Assembly: GCA_029931535.1 (NCBI GenBank)
Contig: JAQPZY010001628.1
Span: 4,044,501-4,108,500, forward strand
Direction: 5' to 3'
DNA length: 64,000 nt
From: Margaritifera margaritifera
Taxonomy: Eukaryota; Mollusca; Bivalvia; Unionida; Margaritiferidae
Shown here: positions 34,915 through 46,399 of the stretch, one piece after another
Layout of the letters: every line of letters starts with the position of its first letter
How positions within the stretch are numbered: position 1 is the first letter of the stretch
Translations under genes and position numbers: made by a program
Notes under the pieces: generated by a model
Database searches by the model: none
What the model was told of the DNA's origin: nothing
What the model saw: only the letters and a program-made list of their open reading frames with translations

Positions 34915-35505
34915 CCCGATTTTATATGTATTGTTGTGTTGCCATTCTCGCATTAAGACGTGCATATATAATCTTTAGGATATAATTTTATTTCATGTTG
35001 TAGTGTCGTATTAAGATATGGCTATATACTCTTTAGGATATAGTTGTATATCATATTGTGGTGCTATCCTCGCATTAAGATGTGGATACATACTCTTTAG
35101 GATATCGTTGTATATCATATTGTGGTGCTATCCTTGCATTAAGATGTGGCTACATACTCTTTAGGATATCATTGTATTTCATATTGTGGTGCCATCCTCG
35201 CATTAAGATGTGGCTACATACTCTTTAGGATATCTTTGTATTTCATATTGTGGTGCTATCCTCGCATTAAGATATGGCTACATACTCTTTAGGATATCGT
35301 TGTATTTCATATTGTGGTGCCATCCTTGCATTAAGATGTGGCTACATACTCTTTATGATATCATTGTATTTCATATTGTGGTGCCATCCTTGCATTAAGC
35401 TGTGGATACTTACTCTTTAGGATATCGTTGTATTTCATATTGTGGTGTCATCCTTGCATTAAGATGTGGCTACATACTCTTTAGGATATCGTTGTATTTC
35501 ATCAA
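34915..35505. repeat. 64-bp tandem repeat, about 9 copies
   Basis: Unit containing TACTCTTTAGGATATCGTTG, TATTTCATATTGTGGTGC and TCCTCGCATTAAGATGTGG. TACTCTTTAG lies at 35091 and 35155 (64 bp apart). It shares ATTGTGG...CATTAAGA with the preceding 49-bp unit, so the two arrays may be related. Confidence 0.92.
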
Positions 35506-35552
35506 AATTGTTCTTACAGGAATCGTTGCAACAGCAATTGGCTGGGTGTATC

Positions 35553-36387
35553 ATGCGTCCATACCATTCTCAGAATGAGTCCATACCATTCTCAGCATGC
35601 GTCCATATCATACTCAGCATGCGTCCATACCATTCTCAGCATGCTCAGCATGAGTCCATACCATTCTCAGCATGCGTCCATACCATTCTCAGCATGCGTC
35701 CATACCATTCTCAGCATGCGTCCATACCATTCTCAGCATGAGTCCATACCATTCTCAGCATGAGTCCATACCATTCTTAGCATGTGTACATACCATTCTC
35801 AGCATGAGTCCATACCATTCTTAGCATGAGTCCATACCATTCTCAGCATGAGTCCATACCATTCTCAACATGCGTCCATATCATACTCAGCATGCGTCCA
35901 TATCATACTCAGCATGAGTCCATACCATTCTCAGCATGCGTCCATACCATTCTTAGCATGCGTCCATACCATTCTCAGCATGAGTCCATACCATTCTCAG
36001 CATGAGTCCATACCATTCTCAGCATGAGTCCATACCATTCTCAGCATGCGTCCATACCATTCTCAGCATGCGTCCATATCATACTCAGCATGCGTCCATA
36101 CCATTCTCAGCATGCGTCCATATCATACTCAGCATGCGTCCATACCATTCTCAGCATGCGTCCATACCATTCTCAGCATGCGTCCATATCATACTCAGCA
36201 TGCGTCCATACCATTCTCAGCATGAGTCCATACCATTCTCAGCATGCTCAGCATGAGTCCATACCATTCTCAGCATGAGTCCATACCATTCTCAGCATGC
36301 GTCCATACCATTCTCAGCATGCGTCCATACCATTCTCAGCATGTGTCCATACCATTCTCAGCATGTGTCCATACCATTCTCAGCATT
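35553..36387. repeat. 22-bp minisatellite, about 38 copies
   Basis: Unit ATGCGTCCATACCATTCTCA plus GC, with G/A (ATGAGTCC), ACC/ATC and TTC/TAC variants distributed along the array. Two places (about 35641 and 36245) carry an extra 9-bp ATGCTCAGC. Since 22 is not a multiple of three, the open frames cycle through all phases; they are not genes. Confidence 0.97.
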
Positions 36388-36389
36388 AG

Positions 36390-38085
36390 TGAACTGAAAT
36401 GAAAACCAGGAGAATGATTTATATAGTCCTTTTCTTCTCAAAATTTTTATTTGTAGATAAAATGAAACTACTATGGATTTTTTGTATCCCCGTATTATCA
36501 ATGAAGTTGACATATTAGCAATGGGAGTGGAAATGTGTATCAAAATCTGAGGACAGTTTTCTTAATTTCAATTAAACGTTTTGCAAAACACGTGCAAAGA
36601 AAGGAGAAATAAGAAAAGAAAAAAACAAGAAATGTATGCGTCTGTGTGTGTCTGTAAGTTGTAATTATTGCGCGAACACAGAACGAATATTTTTAATAGT
36701 ATTGAGTGTCGAAAATGTAAATAAAATGACACTCGACTTTTAAAATTTAACTTAGATAATCTATGATGACTTTTGCTACAAAACTCTGTTTTGGAACGGT
36801 ACTTTATTCTAAAAGCAAGTGTTTCCTAGTTCGTCTAACAACACCTGCCTTAAATGAAGCATATAGAGTCTGAGTTCTTGGGCATAAAAAATCTGTATTT
36901 TCGTATACATAAATACTGTACTTTAGAGTCTTACTGAAATCCTTCTGAACAAATATAGGCTAGTAAAAGCTGCCAATATTTCATATTCAGACACGTATAA
37001 ATTCGATGCTACAAATTACTTTGTTAGGTAACGGTCTTAGAGATTACCTTATTCGGTGTTGACGTATTATGAGAGTAGCGTTCCACAGTCCATCAATTAT
37101 TTTTTTTTTTTTTTTTTTATTAGAAAAATTTAGAAGAATTAGATAGACCATTTAGTCGTCGGGACAGTTGCATAATCTGTTACATTCTTAGGTACTTAAT
37201 CTTTGAATGTACCCTCAGGGAAATTTGCAATTTAAATAAGAAATTATTTTTGGCGTATAGACAACAATTTCTCCCTGTTGCCTTTCCCTTTATTACGTAC
37301 CAGGAGTCGTTATGCACAAAATGAAATGATTCTCTGATCACGATCAGTGACTGAAGATTCATTATCTCAGGCAGACCCAGAACACTATTAAATGCTGAAA
37401 ATCTTCCATCATCTTGAAAATATTGTCGCTGAAGTACTGCAATAAAGCTCGATTTAATTTTCCTACCACAGTTTGTACATTGTCATGCAATGTTGTGAAT
37501 ACCAATAATTAAATTCATCTAGAAATTGCAAATATAAGTAAAACTGACGTTGCGCAATAAAATGTTGCACACAGACCTTATAATCTACAACGAGTACCTT
37601 AACAATTATATGACTAGCATGAAGTGAATAAAAAAATCTCCCAAAAGTAATTTTTAACTAAGACGGACTATTGGGACGTTCCAGTGATAGGTCGGACGTC
37701 ATGTACCAATAATGCTAAGTATATCTTGTGTCTCATCTGGACAATAAATGAAGTTTGATGATCATGTTCATTATTAGGTAATGGAAACTACCCATTCCAT
37801 CGATAAAATTCAGATTCTCCAAATCCTGCACTGGCGGTGAGAATGTACACTTAAGAAATGAATTTAAATTACTTCAGCCTGTATAAAGTTTCAACATTTG
37901 ATATCGCAGATGGAAAAAAACACTTACAAGCGTGATAACCTGGCGCAAATAGAATTGAAATGTAAATCAAAATTCCCGCCGTAGGAATAAATCGGGAGCA
38001 AACAGATTAATTTGCACAATATACCAAGACTTAATTACGATTACACGTTGATCAATAAAATCTGAATCTAAATAGATGCTTAGAT
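36390..38085. other. AT-rich, no gene recognised
   Basis: Poly(T) at 37100-37118. Otherwise unique AT-rich sequence with no motif. Confidence 0.5.
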
Positions 38086-38089
38086 ATGC

Positions 38090-38480
38090 CGACCACTTTT
38101 TAATTTGTGTTTTTACATTCCCTATGGGAGAAGAGAACAATTAAAATCAAATGATATGCGGAAGCTAGACCAGTCATATTTTGTGTTTTTACATTCTGTT
38201 TGGGAACACGAGAACATTAAAATGCAAACCGATATGCGGAAGCTGTATCACTCATATATGTTTGTGCTTTTACATACCGTATAGGGTCATGAGACCATTA
38301 TAATCAAAATCAAAAGATTACTAGACCAGCAACACATGGAGTTGTTTTGAAAATCAAAGTTAAAAATCACTTGACCATTCATATTTTTATTCATCACCAT
38401 CTCGAATATAGGAGTACGATAACATTAAAAAATAAAAATTAAAAATTACTTAACCAGTAAAAATGACCCTTTTCTCAGTT
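38090..38480 (+). repeat. Direct cluster of a diverged ~80-125 bp repeat (left arm)
   Basis: About four diverged copies of a unit recognised by TTTGTGTTTTTACATTC or TGTTTGTGCTTTTACATACC, then GAACATTAAAAT or CATTATAATCAAAATC, then ATTACTAGACCAG. The same unit occurs in reverse orientation at 39295-39540. Confidence 0.65.
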
Positions 38481-38653
38481 TTATTTCATTCTTGTTTGCC
38501 GAGCGAAATGCTGACCAAAGTTGTCTCCCCATGTCCTGTGCCAAACCACTCTTGCTAAAAAGAAAGTCATGCAGATACATGACTCATTTTTCAGTTGGCC
38601 GGTTTTGCAGTGGAGTTTCTTAAGTTTTCTGTTGTGGTGATGTCTCCATCTGG

Positions 38654-38863
38654 TCAATAGCTTCCGTCGCGGTGTACAATATTCAATATTCTAATGTTTT
38701 TATGTGGTTCAGTCCTTTTACGTATATCAAGCATTTTTTTATTTCTCTCATTATTATAATGAAGCGACGCGGATATAAAATGTGTTGCTTCTTTGACAAT
38801 AGGCTCAAAGTCTAATATAAATATATTAGCCGCCAAAGGCGATGTGTCGGATAACGGAGCCAT
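38654..38863 (-). CDS. Small ORF inside the inverted-cluster element, unknown
   Basis: A 69-codon minus-strand frame starting with ATG (MAPLSDTSPLAANIFILDFE) and ending HRDGSY before TGA. It contains a mixed charged segment (NNERNKKMLDIRKRTEPHKN). It resembles no family I know. It lies between inverted copies of the 38.1-kb repeat and is followed upstream on the same strand by another small ORF. It may be chance, as 69 codons is not exceptional in 64 kb. Confidence 0.2.
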   Translation of the reverse strand: MAPLSDTSPLAANIFILDFEPIVKEATHFISASLHYNNERNKKMLDIRKRTEPHKNIRILNIVHRDGSY

Positions 38864-39005
38864 CTATATGCATGTCACAGCACTGCAGAAATTTTACGCT
38901 TAAATCCTATACAATTCTCAACAAATACGATCCTATTTATTTGACAAATAAATGAGAAATACCTTAAATTATGTTTTCCTTAAAAGAATGTAACGTACAA
39001 TTCAT

Positions 39006-39224
39006 CTACAATTCTGAAAAATCCGTTGTAATTTGGCCGTCAACATGATTGCTTATTACAAGCTGATGCAATATTTGTGTATTATTGATAGGAAAAAAGT
39101 GCCTGGAATGTGTCACCTCATTTATGGCATGTACCGAAACTGGAACCCTTATTGTGCCGGACACTTTGTGTGCGTGTGCCGTCGACATACTTTTCAGCAC
39201 GATAAATAGCACAGACTGAGAAAC
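39006..39224 (-). CDS. Candidate terminal exon or small ORF inside the inverted-cluster element, unknown
   Basis: On the minus strand a good splice-acceptor-like sequence (TTCTATTCTGTTTCTCAG) precedes a frame reading SVLFIVLKSMSTAHAHKV and ending GQITTDFSEL at TAG. The hydrophobic run followed by STAHA could be a signal peptide with a cleavage site, and the rest looks beta-prone. The first in-frame ATG is within this stretch (MSTAHAHKV). Family unknown; could be chance. Confidence 0.2.
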   Translation of the reverse strand, partial: VSQSVLFIVLKSMSTAHAHKVSGTIRVPVSVHAINEVTHSRHFFPINNTQILHQLVISNHVDGQITTDFSEL

Positions 39225-39294
39225 AGAATAGAACTTGAGATAGTACGTCACTGTGTTCGATGAATTTTGAGATTCTACAGCTGACTTGGTGTGT

Positions 39295-39540
39295 CATATA
39301 CTAGCGTCCAGTAATTTTTAAATTTTGATTGTTAATTTTCCCTTTACGGAATGTGCAAGCACAAAAATATGATTTGTGTTGTGACTTTTAATTTTTAGCT
39401 TCAAAATACCCCTAAGCTCAGCGCGTCAAGTAATCTTTTAGTGTTTTATATTTAATGTTTTTGTATCTCCCCCCCCCCCCCTCTTTCATACTGGATGTAC
39501 AAACACCAAAATATGAGCGGTACGGCTGTCTCATATTTAT
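39295..39540 (-). repeat. Inverted cluster of the same repeat (right arm)
   Basis: The reverse complement shows two copies of the 38.1-38.48 kb unit: CATATTTTTGTGCTTGCACA, TTCCGTAAAGGG, AACAATCAAAATTTAAAAAT and TACTGGACG, then a second copy interrupted by a run of Cs (plus strand) at about 39470-39481. Placed about 0.8 kb from the left cluster, the two form a long, imperfect inverted arrangement. Confidence 0.6.
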
Positions 39541-39549
39541 ACTACTAAA

Positions 39550-40700
39550 AAACTTCCAAAAACTTATGATCGCTATAAATTTGATTTGCTTTGTATGCTA
39601 AGCAGAAGTATTATACAGGCTGTCTCTAAAAATTGTAATACAAAAACTATCATTCTGTTCAAAAGAACAACAACAAACAAACCAAAAAATACCAAAATAA
39701 GCAAACTATATTATCTATATAATGACGTTTTCTTCAAGCTTGTATCACAATCTTTGCATTGGATATATACACAGTTTGATATGGACCGTTTCTAATATGA
39801 ATTAGATTCTCTTTATTTTATAAAATAGCAACTTAATTGTTTCCTAGGACCGAAACAAGAAAACACTATGGTAATGTTACAATATAATACGGTGAAAAAC
39901 TCTTGCAAAATCCCATTATACCAAGTGGACAACGCTTCTTACAGTTGAGCAAGTGCAATCAAAGCGGCATAGTACAGAAATGCGTTGATCAAAATGTGAA
40001 ACATTACTATCGATCTTGTCATAGTATCATTTATGTCTAAGAAATAGTCAAATTTTGTATTTTGAAAATTAAGAATAGTTTATTTACGTACTCCCAAAGA
40101 ATGGGGAATAAACCGATGATTGCCAGCTCTTCTGATTGACACAGAAATTTTATTTTAGTTGAAAAACTATTCTTATCTTGATAGATGGTGGGAAAATGCA
40201 GATGCGTCAAGGCCGAGAGCAGAAACCCGACGGTTGTTAGTCAAGGGTAGGTAGCATATGCAATACATGAATTGTGTTTGGTCGATTAGTTAGAACTTAG
40301 TGATATAACCATATCAAACATGGCGTGTTAAGAAAACGCCTATTGGTTAGTCTCGTGAAGTACTGAGTTGTAGGCTAATTAGCTTCCCCCTACCCCCACC
40401 CACTACAGGCAAACTAGCACGGACAGGTGATCAATTAGGTATTATGCTTTGCTTGCCAATCATTGCGTAAGGTTGTTTCTAATGTCGAACAGCGGTCTAG
40501 ATCACGATAAGGACTGACTTTTCTCGACTACAGCCACATTATGACTGAAGGAAAGGGGTAACCCACTCTTTTTACTTTTACTGCATTTTTTAATATTCTT
40601 TTTTTCAATATTCCTTTTCCAATTTACGTTCCGTTTGACTCATTTTTTGGATAATCATCACTTGATTTTCAAGGTGGTTATGATGATACAAATATAACCA
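39550..40700. other. No gene recognised
   Basis: AT-rich unique sequence. No coding, RNA or repeat signal beyond short homopolymers. Confidence 0.45.
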
Positions 40701-40710
40701 AATCTTACGA

Positions 40711-40907
40711 AGACGACTGGCTGATTTATTGGTGTTTAACGGCACATCAGCATATCAAAAGTTGTATCGTGCCGAGGCAATTTGAGTAAAGTGTCTTGCA
40801 CAAAAACACGCTAATGCGGCCGACCCGACTTGGTCTGGGTCGGATTCGAACCCTCACTCTTCTGGTCGCGTGTATGCACGTTAACCACAGAACCATTGCG
40901 GTCTTAA
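40711..40907 (-). mobile_element. tRNA-derived SINE, minus strand
   Basis: On the minus strand a tRNA-like head (ATGGTTCTGTGGTTAACGTG) is followed by a perfect B box, GGTTCGAATCC, then a body with GCAAGACACTTTACTCAAAT and a tail TGCCGTTAAACACCAATAAA, typical of invertebrate SINE ends. CTTACGA occurs on both sides (40704-40710 and 40908-40914) and is a candidate target-site duplication. The same family as the SINE at 12.3 kb, whose body has been tandemly amplified. Confidence 0.82.
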
Positions 40908-40919
40908 CTTACGACGAAA

Positions 40920-43900
40920 CCAAACATTAAGGCTTCGGACAATTTTTCCTATGACGATTTGAGACTATTGAGAAAATTATAAATAGTCATTATGTGCGAG
41001 AATGATTTTAATTTTGTACACATTTGATATTTATAATAGACATTGTTCTTGAAATAAGTAAACACATTTCGTGACAAAAGGGGGAGGGGTTAGTTACATC
41101 AACTCCATATTTACTCGCTTACTCAGCTCTAATGACAGTCATCGAACATAATCACAACGTCAAAACAGTATGCAGTCATTACTAACTTGTGTGTATGCGT
41201 ATATTGTAAATTTATCAAAACAGTATCCAGTCATTACTAACTTGTGTGTATGCGTATATTGTAAACTTATCAAAATAGTATGCAGTCATTAATAACTTGT
41301 GTTGCTAATATATTACGAGTTTTTTTTTACATTTATCTGTCTCTTTTAATCTTGTAGACAAGTGTGGATTTTATTGTTGACCTGTTCACATTTGTATCAT
41401 TGCGCAAGCTATCCTTTGTGCACAGTTCACACAGTCTCGATCAATGTTCTTTGAACGCTATGTGTTTAAACCTCATTTTTCAGTGTAAATCTAACTTTTT
41501 ACATTTTATCTTAAGGTGAGGAAATATTAAATGGGGTAAAAATTGCACCATCTTGATGAGAATTTTGTGTCAGACAATAGGGAAGACATCGTGTCTGGCA
41601 CAAAATTTTGATCCCGGTGGTGCAAGTTTCCTATTCCATTCACATAATTCCTTACCGAGAGTGGTCGAACACAATCTGAGTACTAACCACAAAACGACAA
41701 AATTGATTTGCTTATAGCGGTACGAGAATTCGTATGTATTACTGCTCCAAAGTTACAAAGAAATTGAAGTTTACAATGGCGTCAATGTTTTAGCATCGTG
41801 CATCAATAGCTTAAACACTACTCCAGTGTGGAATATAAGATGAGGTAATATGGTAAGAAGAAATATGAATGAAACGTAATTCAACCTGTCTTATGTAATT
41901 TTATGTAATACCTTGTGCACTCCATCGTGTGTTTTTATAAAGGACAAGAAGTTATCACCAAAATATCTATCGTGCCCTACCCTCCAAAGGCTAGAGTGTG
42001 AACATTTTGTTTTATAAATGTGTGCTAGGTTGATAAGTGGTAGTATGTCTGCTAATTATGTTCGAAAACTCCTTTTACATTATCGTCACTATCATCCAAG
42101 ACATTGCTAATATGAAGTGAAATATGGTTTAACAAATCTGCCGAGCATCTAACTCATCCCTGACGTTATTAAATTTCGTGGAAATAAAAGAAAGCCAGTG
42201 AATGCCAGAGTGTTGAGCATTCAAAGTCAATCAAGGAATGAAAAGTATAAATACAGGCCGAATGTGCTCATCATCAAATTATACGAGCCCTTGTCTGGAC
42301 AAGACTGCACATTAAATTTGGTTACAATCAAATATAAAATATGGGGGTTATAGTGTTTACAAACCTATCTTTGGAGGGACAAACAGACGGTCTAACGGAC
42401 ACTGACTAGTACTATATCCTTTCGAGAAAATGGCGTGGGATGATAAGTGGAGTAATGCTGAAATAATAGCGGAAAGTGTCCAACCCAACGGGAAATATAA
42501 AGAGCAGTTAATAAATAGTAAAAAAAAGCTACATTAGTAGCCGAGGCTTTAACTTAAAGCATCAACTTTAGTTAATTATTAATCGTGTTTTAGAAAACAA
42601 TTAAATTATCAAATAGTTTGGAACATTAAGTGACATATATAAAGCTTTTAAATGAAAACGGAGATTAATATTCATATTTTTTTATATCTCATAAATGATA
42701 AACTGACATCTATCTATCAGTCTACCTATATTTTACAAGTTCACTCTCGAAATAATTTACTGCAGTAATAAAGTCATATGTAATAATATATTTTAAGAAC
42801 AGATGGTTGTGCACCTGACTCTTAAAGATATATTCCCTTCCAAAACCGAGGTTAAACTGACATACAGAATATGCCCCCAGAAGCTCCTATTTGTGATTGT
42901 CTTACCACCGAAATCCAACCAGATCGGCGTCTTTAGCATTAGATAAATTTCGGTGTTGCGGGGTAAAAGTAGTGTGATTACATTCAGCGACGTGGCCAAT
43001 TTAGAAAGGAGACCCACTCTCTTGTATAGGTACAAGATTGTATAGATACACTGTGTTCATGACAGTTTGGCTTTCTGATTGAGTGTATCACACAATTAAG
43101 GTAGATCATCTTGTAGTGACCCTGAGAAATCGAGATCACGTGCTCTACAGTTTGCTTTGCCAAGCCTCTGATTAATTAGGGGTGGATATTTTACAGTTGT
43201 GTGTACCATGCTGGCCCCTTTTGTTGATTGTTGGCTACATGATGATGCTTGAACAAGAATGCAATGGAAATTACCCTTGATTTTTACTTGATAACCTATC
43301 TGCTCTAAAATATTGGAGTCCTCCCGAATTTCCCCTTTTTCTTCTTGAAGCTGCTGTATGGTTTTTATTTTTATTTTGTTTTTATTTTTTTATATAGTTC
43401 TTTTATAACTTTTTTTAAAAGATTTGGGGGTGAGTGGGTGGGGTGGGGGCACTATTCTTCATAAAAAGAGCCACAAACGACGTCATGCAATTACTTCAAG
43501 ATGTCATTTATGCGGGGAAATGCAGCTTTAACTTTTGGAAGTAGTGACAGCTGCTACTTAAAAGCATGAAATGATACACAATTCATTGGTAAATGATGAT
43601 GGATAATGTGACATCCTTCAGAAATGAAAAATAACTTTATTAAAAAAAGGCAAGGTACAATTCTTTCTTGTTTTCTTTTCTTAATACAGCTTTCAATTCG
43701 TTGCTTGTACCCCTTTGCTGATAAAGCTAAGAAGATTTTGCTGCTTTTGTTTATAGTGTCTGATTGTAGAGAACTTTTGATAATTAACTACAATATGGCT
43801 TTGCAGCATGAAGACCATAAAAGCCCTGTGTCTGACTTTATGATACTTTTCAAACGTAAATTCTTTTGAGATTGATGGAAATAAAGTATCGATCATTTGT

Positions 43901-43925
43901 TCCATCATCACTTTTTGTTTGTACC
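40920..43925. other. Mostly unique AT-rich DNA, no gene recognised
   Basis: Holds a short ~57-bp tandem duplication at about 41162-41300 (CAGTCATTACTAACTTGTGT and TATGCGTATATTGTAAA) and a palindromic element at 41.5 kb. ORFs at 42793-43035 and 43624-43989 show no recognisable motif. Confidence 0.45.
41510..41661. mobile_element. Palindromic MITE-like element
   Basis: The left arm (AAGGTGAGGAAATATTAAAT, GGGGTAAAAATTGCACCATC, GAGAATTTTGTGTCAGACA) matches the reverse complement of the right arm (plus strand TGTCTGGCACAAAATTTTGA, GGTGGTGCAAGTTTCC, ATTCCTTACCGAG). Arms are about 65 bp with a short central spacer. No coding capacity; probably a non-autonomous DNA element. Confidence 0.65.
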
Positions 43926-43930
43926 ATCTA

Positions 43931-44133
43931 TACTCGCGTAAAGGCCAATACCAACTGCACACTGCATAGACCCATATCTGCTGTCGCACAATGCGCCGGC
44001 AGATGTGGGTCTATGTAATTTGTTAGAACTAATCAGTAGAACAAACAACATATACCCTGATCTGCCGGCGCATTATGCGACGGCAGATCAGGGTCTATGT
44101 TGTTTGCATTCGGACCCTACTTATACGCGAGTA
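43931..44133. mobile_element. MITE-like element with two tandem palindromes
   Basis: The outer ends are inverted copies of TACTCGCGTA (43931-43940) and TACGCGAGTA (44124-44133). Between them lie two near-perfect palindromes, 43965-44015 (CATAGACCCATATCTG to CAGATGTGGGTCTATG) and 44044-44104 (CCTGATCTGCCG...CGGCAGATCAGG). Both are centred on a CGCA-AT-TGCG-type core and share the words GGCAGAT and GGGTCTATG. No coding capacity. Confidence 0.7.
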
Positions 44134-44738
44134 CATACGGTAAGCTATAGAACAAGCTTCTTGGTGCACTTCCTATATTCAACCTATTTTAAACGCAGTT
44201 TATGACATGATGTGGATATCAATATTTTGTGCTCAAATCATACAGTATTTTAGGATGCTTTACTGTTGGATAATGGACCCTGTCTTAGAGAAGGCGAACA
44301 ACAAAATCTTATATAACTGGTGTCAAAATTGGGTGAAGACCTACCTGAAAGCTAAAATGTATTAAAGAGAAAGATATGTAACCTTTTCTTTCTCATCCAA
44401 ATGAAAGTATTTTTTCTTTTAATGTGCATCTCCTCGTTTATCACCTCTGACGAAGATATGAATTGTCAATACGTGTGGGTGAAAAATGGACAGTACTTAC
44501 TTTTTAGGCAAAACAATGAATGATGCAATCTGAAGCTGGTATTGCGTCATACATCATATCAATTGCATCATGTTATTCCTATAAGTCATGGATGATGCAA
44601 TCATAACTAAGCTTACATCACTGTGCTGAAGAAATTGCCCTATATCAGCTCTACAAATCATACAGTGTCGTGCTCTCTTATTTGTCAGTGCTTGATTTTG
44701 CAAAGGGACACATTTCTGTTTAGCCAAAGTGAGCAGAG

Positions 44739-46399
44739 ATGCCTCGTACTTGTGTGAACAATGCAGATAACTTCTGCTATGTTTGTGTTGAAGTGACTTT
44801 TGCATCACAAAAGCGCAGTATAACCACTATGGTTAAGGAAGCCTATCACCTTTATTTTGGCTGCATAATTGGAGATCAGGACAAGATGTGGGCCCCACAC
44901 ATATGCTGCAACACTTGTGCAACAAATCTTCGCCAGTGGTTGAATAGGAAAAGGAAATCTATGCCTTTTGCAGTGCCAATGATTTGGAAAAAGTCAACAG
45001 ATCATATCAGCAATTGTTACTTCTGCATGGTGCCTCCAGTTGGAAAAGGTGTGTCAAAGAAGAAAAAGTGGACTGTGCATTATCCAAACATTCCATCAGC
45101 TATACGCCCAGTACCCAACGGAGAAGGACTGCCGGTTCCTGATGCACCAAAGCATTCTCACCTGAGTCAGACGAGGAAGAGGAAGAGAATGAAACTGCTA
45201 CTCCTGAACCATCAATGTAACATGATCCATATTTTCTCCCATCCTCCTCCTCTGAACCACACCACATAACACAAGGTGAACTGAATGACCTTGTCAGGGA
45301 TTTGCAACTACCTAAGAGTAAGGCAGAGCTGTTTGGCTCCAGACTACAGCAGTGGAATCTCCTGGCAGGTGATATTAGGGTTTCCATGTTCCGTGACCGT
45401 CAAAAGGATCTTGTCCCATTCTTCTTCATGGAAGGTGATCTTGTAGCCAGCAACAACATCGATGGTGTCATGGCAGCCCTCAACATCGTTCATGATCCAG
45501 ATGAGTGGAGACTGTTCATTGATTCATCGAAGACGAGTCTTAAAGCTGTTTTGCTGCATAATGACAGTGTTTTGCCATCAATTCCTGTTGGTCATGCAGT
45601 CCATATGAAAGAAACCTATAAAAACACGAAACAACTTTTGAGGTGCATAAACTATGACCAACATCAGTGGCAGCTTTGTGGCGATTTAAAGGTTCTTGCT
45701 CTCTTGATTGGTCTGCAGACTGGATACACAAAGTACTGCTGTTTTCTCTGCGAATGGGATAGTCGTGCGAGAGATTCCCACTACATCAAGAGAGATTGGC
45801 CACTCCGACAGACATTGGAGCCTGGGATGAGAAGTGTTCAGCATCCACCACTTGTTGAATCAAGGAAGATTGTGTTACCACCCTTGCACATCAAGCTGGG
45901 TCTGATGAAAAACTTTGTCAAGGCCATGGACAAAACACAAGCAGCTTTCAAGTACCTCCGTGGACAATTTCCAAGGTTAAGTGAAGCTAAGATAAAGGAA
46001 GGTGTTTTTGGTCCTCAGATTCGTGAACTTCTTCGAGATGATGGATTTCACCGTGCGCTGCGTGGCAAGGGAAAGACGGCATGGAAAGCTTAGTGGCAAC
46101 AAATTTTCTCGGAAACAACAAGGCAGACAACTACAGGGAGTTGGTGGAAAACCTCCTCAAGGCATACAAAAGCCTTGGTTGCAACATGTCACTAAAGATA
46201 CATTTTTTGCACTCTCATCTAGATTTCTTTCCACCGAACTGCGGAACGATTTCACCAGGACATTGCAACAATGGAGAAATGCTATCAGGGCAAATGGAGC
46301 CCATCAATGCTTGCAGACTATTGCTGGACAGTGACAAGAGATGCTCCATTTAATGAATACAAGAGACAAGCCAAGAAGCGCCTAGTAGACACTGAATAA
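44739..46399 (+). pseudogene. Intronless transposase-like gene of a widespread invertebrate family, frameshifted
   Basis: An ATG at 44739 opens a Cys-rich N-terminus with FCYVCVE, HICCNTCATNL and NCYFCMVPP (probable zinc-binding pairs) and a RPVPNGEGLPVP linker. After a frameshift near 45160 comes an acidic run (ESDEEEEENE) and an in-frame TAA near 45218. The core frame (to 46093) has EWRLFIDSSKTSLKAVLLHN, GDLKVLALLIGLQTGYTKYC, FLCEWDSRA, LPPLHIKLGLMKNFVKAMDK and LSEAKIKEGVFGPQI. A second frameshift near 46080 leads to NFLGNNKADNYRELVENLL and MSLKIHFLHSHLDFFPPNCG. A short deletion then leads to ERFHQDIATMEKCYQG and the stop at 46397. This family recurs in arthropod, mollusc and cnidarian genomes as single-exon genes and is probably a DNA-transposon protein with an RNase H-like core. 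I cannot name the superfamily. At least four lesions make this copy inactive. Confidence 0.75.

Noticed and set aside
35553..36387. Regular 22-bp repeats that could suggest a CRISPR array or repeat protein
   Set aside because: The repeats are head-to-tail with no spacers, the genome is eukaryotic, and the 22-bp period shifts frame each copy.
45100..45387. Minus-strand ORF rich in Ser inside the transposase-like gene
   Set aside because: Antisense shadow of the acidic linker and start of the core domain.
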